NCBI GenBank assembly: GCA_946480925.1
Contig: CAMLLU010000019.1
Span: forward strand, 17,028-81,027
Origin: an uncultured Rivibacter sp.
GTDB taxonomy: Bacteria > Pseudomonadota > Gammaproteobacteria > Burkholderiales > Burkholderiaceae
DNA length: 64,000 nucleotides
Direction: 5' to 3'
Positions 26,997-33,877 of the stretch are shown piece by piece. A program made the position numbers and the translations under genes. The first letter of the stretch is position 1; each line of letters starts with the position of its first letter. The notes under the pieces were generated by a model. The model saw only the letters and a program-made list of their open reading frames with translations, did not search any database and was not told where the DNA came from.

Positions 26997-27105
26997 CCCA
27001 CACCAGCCCCCCGGAAGATCGTCAGGTAGTCGCCGATGTGCGTTTCATCGCATTCGGTCGCCCACCGCGTCGCCACGACGGCGCACCTCAGGAAGGAGAA
27101 CGGGA

Positions 27106-27297
27106 ATGGACGCTTACGCCAAGCAGCCGCAGTACCAGGAATCCAAGATCGAAGACGAGCCCATCCTCGGGCCCGTGCTCATGTTGCCCGACGGGCGCAT
27201 CCAGCCGCTCACGTGGTTCGAGCGCCTGCTGGTGAGGCTGCACCTCACCGATGCCAGGCACCTCGAAGCACGCTACCTGAAGGCGACCGCGCCCTGA
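27106..27297 (+). CDS. Small conserved-looking protein, function unknown
   Basis: 63 residues from ATG 27106 with GGAAGGAGA upstream. Contains VLMLPDGRIQPLTWFERLLV and LHLTDARHLEARYL. No signal peptide or domain recognised. Its stop overlaps the beginning of the AlkD-like frame, so the two may be translationally coupled. Confidence 0.65.
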   Translation: MDAYAKQPQYQESKIEDEPILGPVLMLPDGRIQPLTWFERLLVRLHLTDARHLEARYLKATAP

Positions 27298-28022
27298 GCC
27301 GCGCGGCCAACGCCGCAGGTGCGGTCGACGAACAGGTCGACGCCGCGCTGGCCTGGTTGCGCCAGCACGCCACACGCGCCACGCGCGACGGCATGGCGCG
27401 CTTTGCCATCCCATCCGACAAGGCCTTCGGCGTGTCGGTGGCAGACGTCCGCAAGATCGCCAGGCAGCTCGGCCGCAGCCACGAGCTGGCCGCGGCGCTG
27501 TGGGCCACCGACCGCTACGAAGCGCGCCTGCTGGCCATCTTCGTGGATGAACCTGCGCGCGTGAGCCCGGCGCAGATGGACCGCTGGTGCAAGGACTTCG
27601 ACAGCTGGGCGCTGTGCGACACCGCCTGCTTCGCCCTCTTCGACCACACGCCGCATGCATGGCACAAGGTGGCGCCCTGGGCCGTGCGCGAGCCCGAATT
27701 CGAAAAGCGCGCCGGCTTCGCGCTGCTGTGGGCACTGGCCGTGCACGACAAGGCCTGCGGCGACGCACCGTTCCTGCAGGCCCTGCCGCTCATCGAAGCC
27801 GAGGCCGGCGATGGGCGCAACTTCGTGAAGAAGGCGGTGAACATGGCGCTGCGCGCCATCGGCAAGCGCAATGCCGCGCTGCATGCCGCGGCCTGCGAAG
27901 TGGCGCAGCGACTGGCGGCTTCGCAAGACGCCACCGCGCGCTGGGTCGGCAAGGGGGCTCTGCGCGAGCTCACCAGTGCCAAGGTGACCGAGCGCGCGGC
28001 ACGCCGCGCTCCAGCGCCCTGA
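27294..28022 (+). CDS. AlkD-like DNA alkylation repair protein
   Basis: About 242 residues of HEAT-like repeats. FAIPSDKAFGVSVADVRKIARQLG, LWATDRYEARLLAIFVDEP and WCKDFDSWALCDTAC are typical of the bacterial DNA alkylation repair (AlkC/AlkD-type) family, which removes bulky alkylated bases. The start is uncertain: no ATG precedes the conserved region after the upstream stop. A CTG at 27294 overlapping that stop is the simplest candidate; the frame itself is open from 27036. Its 3' end overlaps an antisense small gene. Confidence 0.82.
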   Translation: MSRAANAAGAVDEQVDAALAWLRQHATRATRDGMARFAIPSDKAFGVSVADVRKIARQLGRSHELAAALWATDRYEARLLAIFVDEPARVSPAQMDRWCKDFDSWALCDTACFALFDHTPHAWHKVAPWAVREPEFEKRAGFALLWALAVHDKACGDAPFLQALPLIEAEAGDGRNFVKKAVNMALRAIGKRNAALHAAACEVAQRLAASQDATARWVGKGALRELTSAKVTERAARRAPAP

Positions 28023-28191
28023 GCCGCCGTTCAAGGTCTTCCAGGCTGGCTGCACCGCGCAGGAACTTCTCTTCTTCGGTGCGACATGCACCTCGCCACC
28101 ACGAAACCGCACGGCCCAGCCAGGCAACGGCAGCGGCAAAGCGCCCCGCCCGGCGGGCCGACAAGGAGGGGCGAGTGATCAAGGCTTCCAT
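27970..28191 (-). CDS. DUF3563-like small protein
   Basis: 73 residues on the strand opposite the AlkD-like gene, overlapping its last 53 bases. EEKFLRGAASLEDLERRLRALERG resembles the C-terminal helix of DUF3563 proteins common in Burkholderiales, and the N-terminal half carries a tryptophan-containing amphipathic stretch. No function is known. Confidence 0.6.
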   Translation of the reverse strand: MEALITRPSLSARRAGRFAAAVAWLGRAVSWWRGACRTEEEKFLRGAASLEDLERRLRALERGVPRARSPWHW

Positions 28192-28409
28192 GCCCCGGAC
28201 GATAGGCAGGCCGGCGCTTGCAGCACAGGCACAACGACGGGCCTGCAGTCAGATGCTGTGTCACCCGGCAGACCGGCACAGCAACGGCGGCCAGCGCATG
28301 GGTGGCCGGCCTATTGCCTGACCCGACAACAAGAGAGCCTATGAAAAAGAGCCCACGATGTCGGAATCGTTGAAGCACTTCGCCGGGCCGAAGCGCAACA
28401 TGCGCGTTC

Positions 28410-29825
28410 ATGGATACCACCACTCCCCGCCCCCATAAGCAGCCCCTAGCCTCACGGCCCACCCCGCCCGGCCCCAGCCACCGCTGGTGGGGCCTGCCCT
28501 TGCTGCGCGAAATGCGCCGCGACTACCTGGGTTTCACCAGCAACCTGCAACGCCAGTACGGCGACGTGACCTTCATGCGGCTCGGCTACGAGCGGGCCAT
28601 CGACGTGTTCGACCCCGAGCTGGCGCGCCGCCTGCTGGTGGACCACGCGCAACACCTGGTGCGCTGGGAGCGCGGCATCGAAGTGTTCGAGCAGGTGTTC
28701 GGCCAGAGCGTGCTGGTCACCGAAGGCGCCACCTGGCAGCGCCAGAGCCGCATGCTGCAGCCCGCTTTCACGCCGCGCCGCGTGGCCGGCTATGCAGCGT
28801 TGATGCGCGAGGCCGCGCGCGAAGCGCTCGACGCCGCGGTGCCGCAGTGCCGCGCCGAGGCCTGGGTCGGCATGGACGCGCTCTTCTCGCAACTGGCCAT
28901 GGACGCGATCCTGCGCACCCTGTTCAGCACCCGCGCCACGAGCGACGTGGAAGCCGCCTCCGAAGCGACGCAGACGCTCTCGGCCGTCGCGATGCACGAG
29001 ATGTTCCGGCCCATGACGCTGCCCGATTGGCTGCCGCTGCCCGGCAAGGCTGCCAAGCGGCGCGCGATGCGCACGCTGCGCGAGCTGGTGGAGCGGCACA
29101 TCCGCCAGCGCCACCAAGCCGGCAGCAGCGCCCCGCAAGACGACCTGCTGGCCATGCTGCTGTCGCTGCGCGACGAAACCACCGGCGAAGCGCTCTCCGA
29201 AACCGAGGTGTTCGACCAGTGCATGGTCAGCTTCCAGGCCGGCCATGAAACCAGTGCCACCGCGCTGCTGTGGTGGAGCCGCCTGCTGGCCGGGCACCCC
29301 GCCGCCGCGGCCCGTGCGCAAGCCGAGGTCGACACCGTGCTCGGCACGCGCGAGCCCGGCCCAGACGACCTGGCCGCCCTGCCCTGGCTCACCGCCACGT
29401 TGAAGGAAGCCATGCGGCTGTACCCGCCCATCGCGGCGCTGATGACGCGCCGCGCCACGCAGGACATCGAGCTCGGCGGCTGGCACATCGCGCGCGGCAC
29501 GATGCTGCGCCTCACGCCCTGGGTGCTGCAGCGCGACGCCCGCGTCTACAGCCGACCTGACGAGTTCATGCCGGAGCGATTTCTGCCCGATGCCTCCACC
29601 CTGCCGCGCAGCGCATGGATGCCCTTCGGCACCGGCCCGCGGGTGTGCATCGGCCAGCACTTCGCCATGCTCGAGATGACGCTGGTGGCAGCCATGCTGC
29701 TGCAGCGCTACACGCTCGCGCTGCCCGCCGATGCACCGCCGCTCGTGCCCGTGCTGAACGTGACGCTGCGGCCCGCGGGCGGCGTGCGCCTGCTGCTCGC
29801 CCGCCGAATGCCGGCCCGGATGTAA
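28410..29825 (+). CDS. Cytochrome P450
   Basis: 471 residues. The I-helix oxygen-binding motif is AGHETSATAL, the K-helix E-x-x-R is in TLKEAMRLYPP, a PERF motif follows (MPERFLPD), and the heme loop is FGTGPRVCIGQHF with C413 as thiolate ligand. No N-terminal membrane anchor is evident, so it should be soluble. No ferredoxin or reductase gene adjoins. The sequence style is that of the CYP102/CYP4-like fatty-acid-type class, but the substrate is unknown. Start ATG 28410. Confidence 0.95.
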   Translation: MDTTTPRPHKQPLASRPTPPGPSHRWWGLPLLREMRRDYLGFTSNLQRQYGDVTFMRLGYERAIDVFDPELARRLLVDHAQHLVRWERGIEVFEQVFGQSVLVTEGATWQRQSRMLQPAFTPRRVAGYAALMREAAREALDAAVPQCRAEAWVGMDALFSQLAMDAILRTLFSTRATSDVEAASEATQTLSAVAMHEMFRPMTLPDWLPLPGKAAKRRAMRTLRELVERHIRQRHQAGSSAPQDDLLAMLLSLRDETTGEALSETEVFDQCMVSFQAGHETSATALLWWSRLLAGHPAAAARAQAEVDTVLGTREPGPDDLAALPWLTATLKEAMRLYPPIAALMTRRATQDIELGGWHIARGTMLRLTPWVLQRDARVYSRPDEFMPERFLPDASTLPRSAWMPFGTGPRVCIGQHFAMLEMTLVAAMLLQRYTLALPADAPPLVPVLNVTLRPAGGVRLLLARRMPARM

Positions 29826-29902
29826 CAGTCGCGCGGCCTGTCGATTGCGAAGGCTCCCGTCCGTCGTGCCTATGCCACCTACTCCACGTGAAAGGACACA
29901 CC

Positions 29903-30385
29903 ATGGCCGCGCTGCAGAAAGTCACCACCTGCCTCTGGTTCGACCACAACGCCGAGGAGGCGATCAACTTCTACGTCTCGATCTTCAAGGACTCGAAGAT
30001 CCTGAGCATGCTGCGCAACGGCAGCGACGGCCCGGGCCCCAAGGGCTCGCTGCTGGCGGCCACCTTCCAGATCGAAGGCCAGCAGTTCGAAGTGATCAAC
30101 GGCGGGCCCACCTTCAAGCTCACCGAGGCGGTGTCGCTCTCGGTGAAATGCGGCACCCAGGAAGAGGTAGACCGCTACTGGCAGGTGCTGGGCGAAGGCG
30201 GCAAGTACCTGCCCTGCGGCTGGCTCACAGACCGCTTCGGCCTCAGCTGGCAGATCGTGCCCACCGTGCTGTACGAGATGCTGCAGGACCGCGATGCCGC
30301 AAAGGCCGGCCGCGCCATGCAGGCCATGCTGAAGATGGGCAAGCTCGACATCGCCGAGCTGCAGCGCGCCTACGAGGGGCGATAG
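29903..30385 (+). CDS. PhnB/3-dmu-9_3-mt-type VOC protein
   Basis: 160 residues from ATG 29903. KVTTCLWFDHNAEEAINFYVSIFKDSKI and the end of the domain, GWLTDRFGLSWQIVP, match the VOC subgroup once labelled 3-demethylubiquinone methyltransferase and best known from PhnB-like proteins. The long frame extends upstream into the P450 gene only as a shadow. Enzymatic role unknown. Confidence 0.9.
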   Translation: MAALQKVTTCLWFDHNAEEAINFYVSIFKDSKILSMLRNGSDGPGPKGSLLAATFQIEGQQFEVINGGPTFKLTEAVSLSVKCGTQEEVDRYWQVLGEGGKYLPCGWLTDRFGLSWQIVPTVLYEMLQDRDAAKAGRAMQAMLKMGKLDIAELQRAYEGR

Positions 30386-30410
30386 GCCAGGGCCCTGATG
30401 GGCCACGGCC

Positions 30411-30443
30411 TCGGCGCTAATTCGGCGCTATTTCGGCGCTAAT
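30411..30443. repeat. Three tandem 11-bp repeats
   Basis: TCGGCGCTAAT, TCGGCGCTATT and TCGGCGCTAAT follow each other without gaps. The third unit contains the stop codon of the minus-strand gene that ends at 30439. The period matches one helical turn. Confidence 0.9.
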
Positions 30444-30723
30444 CGCCCGACACGCGCGGCGCCCACAGCATGCGCGTGTCCGCCGGCACCACGGGCGCCA
30501 CGCACACGCGTTCGAGCTGCGCCAGCGGCATGCTGGTGATCGCCAGATCACCAGGCTGCAGCGGCGTGCAGCCGTCCCAGTCGTTGAGCACCCGCACACA
30601 GCCCAAGCGGCGCATCAGGCCGGGAGTGTCGTGTGTGGTGGTGTGGCCCGGTGGGCCGAAGACGATGGCCGGCGGTGAGCCGGCATGACGAAGGCAGGCG
30701 TCCTCGTCGAGGTTGTTTGACAT
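30439..30723 (-). CDS. Small protein of unknown function under probable repressor control
   Basis: 94 residues from ATG 30723 with GGGAGCGAAGA upstream. Contains AIVFGPPGHTTTHDTPGLMRR, LNDWDGCTPLQPGDLAITSM and APRVSGD. I do not recognise the family. Two 11-bp palindromes identical in form to those between the repressor and Cro-like genes lie 30-65 bases upstream of its start, so it is probably regulated by the same repressor and belongs to the phage-like remnant. Confidence 0.6.
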   Translation of the reverse strand: MSNNLDEDACLRHAGSPPAIVFGPPGHTTTHDTPGLMRRLGCVRVLNDWDGCTPLQPGDLAITSMPLAQLERVCVAPVVPADTRMLWAPRVSGD

Positions 30724-30752
30724 TCTTCGCTCCCTTTTGACCGGGGCGAATA

Positions 30753-30788
30753 TAGCCTCGCTATCGAGCGGCCGCAATAGCGAGGCTA
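30753..30788. promoter_or_regulatory. Two TAGCNNNGCTA operators
   Basis: TAGCCTCGCTA at 30753-30763 and TAGCGAGGCTA at 30778-30788, each flanked by A and T (ATAGC-N3-GCTAT), are 25 bp apart centre to centre. The second covers the stop codon of the repressor gene. The same form and one 25-bp spacing occur at 31332-31400. Confidence 0.75.
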
Positions 30789-31331
30789 TCCAGACGTTGC
30801 ACGCCGGCTCCGGGGTTTGCCCGGCTTGGCAGACTCGAGACGGTCGAGCACGTCGAGACTTTGCGCCAGCTCTTCGGCAGAAAGGCGTGCACGCCCCTTC
30901 ACGGCCAGCATGCGCAACTCGTCGAGGATGCGCTGCCGTTCTTCCTGGGGGGCCTGGCGCAGCAGCTGCACGAGCACCGCACCCTCCTGGGCTGCCGTCT
31001 CGCCTTGAGCGGTGCTGGCGGTGACATAGGGGCGCGGCTCCGGCTCGCGCGCATGCAGCACCACCTCGGTCGCGTCTTGCGCCACGGCCTTGGCCTGGGC
31101 GGCGAGCCGGGGGCTGAAGTCCTGGATCCGCACGCCCAGCCCCTTGGCGAACTTCACCGCCGCCTGCAGGTTCAGCGGTCGATGCCCGTTGAGGTATTGC
31201 CAGACCATGCCGGCAGTGCCAAGGCCGTGTTCCTTTCCGAACCTGGCTTGGCTGACTTTGCTTCGCTCCTCGAACAGGCGCTTCAGCGCGTGGGCTTCCT
31301 TCTCACGCGTCGATGTGGCTAGCACTGGCAT
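30786..31331 (-). CDS. CI-like helix-turn-helix repressor without peptidase domain
   Basis: 181 residues from ATG 31331; a TTG at 31337 gives two more. The N-terminal part (SKVSQARFGKEHGLGTAGMVWQYLNGHRPLNLQAAVKFAKGLGV) is a phage-repressor type helix-turn-helix with the usual 'YLNGHRPL' turn. The C-terminal half is charged and helical and lacks the LexA/CI Ser-Lys self-cleavage motif. The likely operator AAGCAATGCTA abuts the start codon and leaves no room for a ribosome site, so the transcript may be leaderless or the true start lies further in. It diverges from a Cro-like gene. Confidence 0.78.
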   Translation of the reverse strand: MPVLATSTREKEAHALKRLFEERSKVSQARFGKEHGLGTAGMVWQYLNGHRPLNLQAAVKFAKGLGVRIQDFSPRLAAQAKAVAQDATEVVLHAREPEPRPYVTASTAQGETAAQEGAVLVQLLRQAPQEERQRILDELRMLAVKGRARLSAEELAQSLDVLDRLESAKPGKPRSRRATSG

Positions 31332-31400
31332 AAGCAATGCTATCGTTTGCCGCGAGTAGCCTTGCTATATATTCGCAAACCTCGACAACTAGCAAAGCTA
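31332..31400. promoter_or_regulatory. Three palindromic operators between repressor and Cro-like genes
   Basis: AAGCAATGCTA at 31332-31342 (one mismatch), TAGCCTTGCTA at 31357-31367 and TAGCAAAGCTA at 31390-31400. Centre spacings are 25 and 33 bp. This arrangement of three sites between divergent genes is lambda-like in layout. Confidence 0.75.
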
Positions 31401-31418
31401 CGCCAGGGAGGCGCACCG

Positions 31419-31694
31419 ATGAAGCTCTCGATGTACCTGAGCGCCGAGCGCGGCCGAACCGCCGCCGTTGCCCGCGAGGTGGGCATCGCGCCCGCCTACC
31501 TTTCCCAGATCGCGAACGGCACGCGCCCCGTACCGGCCGAACACTGCGCGGCACTCGAGCGCGCCACCGGAGGCAAAGTGCGCCGGTGGGACCTTCGCCC
31601 CGAAGACTGGCACCGCATCTGGCCCGAGCTCCAGGGCACCGAAGGGGCGCCGCCTGCACCGGTGCACGAGCCCATCGCCCGCGGGCTGCAGTAG
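31419..31694 (+). CDS. Cro/YdaS-like helix-turn-helix protein
   Basis: 91 residues from ATG 31419 with AGGGAGG upstream. MKLSMYLSAERGRTAAVAREVGIAPAYLSQIANGTRPVP is a compact helix-turn-helix followed by a short helical end typical of YdaS/Cro-type proteins of prophages. It is divergent from the repressor gene across three operators. No further lytic genes follow, so this is a regulatory remnant or part of a small mobile island. Confidence 0.8.
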   Translation: MKLSMYLSAERGRTAAVAREVGIAPAYLSQIANGTRPVPAEHCAALERATGGKVRRWDLRPEDWHRIWPELQGTEGAPPAPVHEPIARGLQ

Positions 31695-31996
31695 CCGCCC
31701 GCGCTCACCGCCCGGCCAGCTTGATGCAATGCGCCGATTGACTTTATCGATCCACCGCCGGCTCAACCAAGGCGATCACAAACACGGCAGCCCCATGCAT
31801 GCCGATAAACTCGCCGCCCCATGGCGCCAAAGAGCGCGCGGAACGCACAACACAGGGAGTTCCAGTTGACGACCATCAAGAGTTGCACCCCCACGTCGCG
31901 GCGTGATGCCGCTGCTCACCCCGTGCGCCGGCACCCTGCCCGCAGCAGCCATCCACAACCCGCTGACACACCGCACGCCTTCGGAGGGCTACCAGC
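31695..31996. other. Intergenic stretch without recognised gene
   Basis: I see no supported coding frame, RNA or repeat here. The last 15 bases carry GGAGGGC, the ribosome site of the ankyrin gene. Confidence 0.6.
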
Positions 31997-32758
31997 ATGA
32001 ACATGGTGAAGCGAGTCTCGATCGCCATCGCACTGATGGCGGCATTGATGGTGTTGGTGCTCCTGGGCGCGCCCCCCACGCAGAAGACCATGGCCCTGGC
32101 CTACCTGGCGCACGTGTGCGACCACGGCAATGAGCGGCACTTCAGCCAGCCCGACCCGCAAGACCAGCTGCCCGCCGATTCATTGCTGCGCACCATCTCG
32201 TCCACTTCAGACGCTGGCGCGCTGCGCACGGCATTCAAGGGCAACGACCTCAATGCATTGCGAGGTCACTCCACGGCGCTGACGCATGCCGTCACGGTGG
32301 GCAACTGGAATGCAGTGCTCGAACTGCTGGCCGCCGGCGCCAACGTGAACCGTGCCGATTGGTCCGGTGAAACCGCAGTCGGCCTGGCGATATCGCTGAC
32401 GCACCTCGACATCGCCTGCCAGCTCGTCGCCAACGGCGCCACCGTTCCCGCACCCACCAGGCAGCACATCCACCTGCTGCCCGCCGCGGCACGCGCCCCG
32501 TGCGGGGCCGACGCCGTGGCGATGGTCCGGCTGCTGCTCGAATCCGGCTACCCGGTCGATGCCCAGCTGGCGCCCCAGCAGCAGACGGCTTTGCACATCG
32601 CCGCCTCGGGCGGCAACGCAGAGCTCACGCGGTTGCTGCTGGACCACAGCGCCGATGCAACGCTGAGCGACGCCGAAGGCCAGACGCCGCTGCAGGTGGC
32701 CCAGGCGAAGGGGCATGAAGACGTCGTGCGCCTGCTCAGCACGGCGCAAGGGCACTGA
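31997..32758 (+). CDS. Membrane-anchored ankyrin-repeat protein
   Basis: 253 residues. The N-terminal hydrophobic helix (about 7-26) is a signal anchor or signal peptide. Ankyrin repeats follow from about residue 90: TALTHAVTVGNWNAVLELLAAGANVN, GETAVGLAISLTHLDIACQLVANGA, a degenerate repeat, TALHIAASGGNAELTRLLLDHSADA and TPLQVAQAKGHEDVVRLL. Start at 31997 is supported by GGAGGGC seven bases upstream. A periplasmic protein-protein interaction role is likely. Ankyrin proteins in this setting sometimes act as immunity proteins, but nothing here proves that. Confidence 0.85.
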   Translation: MNMVKRVSIAIALMAALMVLVLLGAPPTQKTMALAYLAHVCDHGNERHFSQPDPQDQLPADSLLRTISSTSDAGALRTAFKGNDLNALRGHSTALTHAVTVGNWNAVLELLAAGANVNRADWSGETAVGLAISLTHLDIACQLVANGATVPAPTRQHIHLLPAAARAPCGADAVAMVRLLLESGYPVDAQLAPQQQTALHIAASGGNAELTRLLLDHSADATLSDAEGQTPLQVAQAKGHEDVVRLLSTAQGH

Positions 32759-32811
32759 GCGGCCCGCTGCGGGGCGCAAGGCCACTCGCGCAGTAGCAGC
32801 AGTAGCGAGCC

Positions 32812-33264
32812 CTATGGCCGCTGCGGCTGGCGCACCGGCGGGTTGTCCTGCCGGTACGTTCGCTTGGGGTTGATGACGAGCCGCCTCACCTGCACGTCCA
32901 GCTCCTTGCTGTGGTACAGGTCCAGGCACTTCAGGAGATCGAACCTGACACCCTTGACCTCCGGCTCGGCCAGCGGGTTCGAATAGTCGCGAGCCAGATA
33001 CCGGTCCACCAGGGACTTGATGGCGTCGGGCCCTTTCTCCAGGTCGTAGTACGTCCAGTCCCGCAGCGCGCTCACGCTGCTGCCTGCGTCAACGGCGGCG
33101 CCATTGCTGCCTTGGTATGCGGTTGCGATGCATGTGGAGAGCACCAGGTCTTTGTAGTTCTGTGCAGACGTTCGCCCGCCTGCCTGGGGTGAGGTGACCG
33201 GCACGTCCTTCGCGTGGCAGATGGATGCTCCGAGCAGCAAAACGCAGAGCAAAAACTTCGTCAT
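32812..33264 (-). CDS. Tai4-family T6SS amidase immunity protein (orphan)
   Basis: 150 residues from ATG 33264. A cleavable signal peptide (MTKFLLCVLLLGASICHA) sends it to the periplasm. The body shows the Tai4 pattern: NYKDLVLSTCIATAY, a DAGSSVSALRDW segment and KCLDLYHSKELD near the C-terminus. No tae4 gene adjoins; the only Tae4 in the window, at 26511, has its own Rap1a/Tai partner. It could protect against Tae4 from neighbouring strains. The open frame to 33420 upstream has no plausible signal. Confidence 0.75.
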   Translation of the reverse strand: MTKFLLCVLLLGASICHAKDVPVTSPQAGGRTSAQNYKDLVLSTCIATAYQGSNGAAVDAGSSVSALRDWTYYDLEKGPDAIKSLVDRYLARDYSNPLAEPEVKGVRFDLLKCLDLYHSKELDVQVRRLVINPKRTYRQDNPPVRQPQRP

Positions 33265-33877
33265 GCCGCCGATGACCTGCACAACCCTTTCTGCTGCATT
33301 CGCCGGGCCGTAGATTCGTGACGATGCAGCCCAAGCTGCAGCAAAAGACAGACGCGCCATCGCCCCCTCCCGAGTGTTCTTGATGATGGCGGACGATTCT
33401 GCCGCTGAAGCATTCGCCAACGCGCTGCGGTTCGAGAACGTCGATGCATCGACTGAGTGCGCAACGGAATCGACGGCGCCGTCAAACTCATGAGCTGCGT
33501 CGCTTCATGACCCATGCCACGCAGTGCGGCAACATGATCATTCGCTCTGATCGTTTGCAATGCAGCGGGGTGTGGTCAGCGGCGCAGACCTCGAGCTCGT
33601 AGTTGCGGTTCGCATTCCGGTCATTGGGGCGTCGGCAGGATATCGACAGCGCGCGGTTTCGGGGTACTGCTGGACCCGCACCGCATACTTGATCTAGCAC
33701 GCTGACGGAGCTGACGCATCACTCCAGGGCGCATCCTTCAAGTAGGGCCGTGTATTGGAAAGCTGCACCCCCAAATGGGTGTTAGTTGAGGTTTCCCCGC
33801 TGCGCCAAGACTGCAGGTTTGTTACAAAGCGTCTTCGCGCACGATCGGCCGGAAAGGCCACCACGGGAGACCAGCGC
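33265..33877. other. Long gap upstream of the helicase/nuclease gene
   Basis: 613 bp with no gene I can support. It contains the putative promoters of the Tai4-like gene (minus) and of the helicase gene (plus). An in-frame ATG at 33755 would extend the helicase by 41 residues of unremarkable sequence. I found no remnant of a tae4 gene here on either strand. Confidence 0.6.

Noticed and set aside
33265..33700. A possible tae4 remnant upstream of the orphan Tai4-type gene.
   Set aside because: The frames here show no NTCA-type or GHIDL-type motif.
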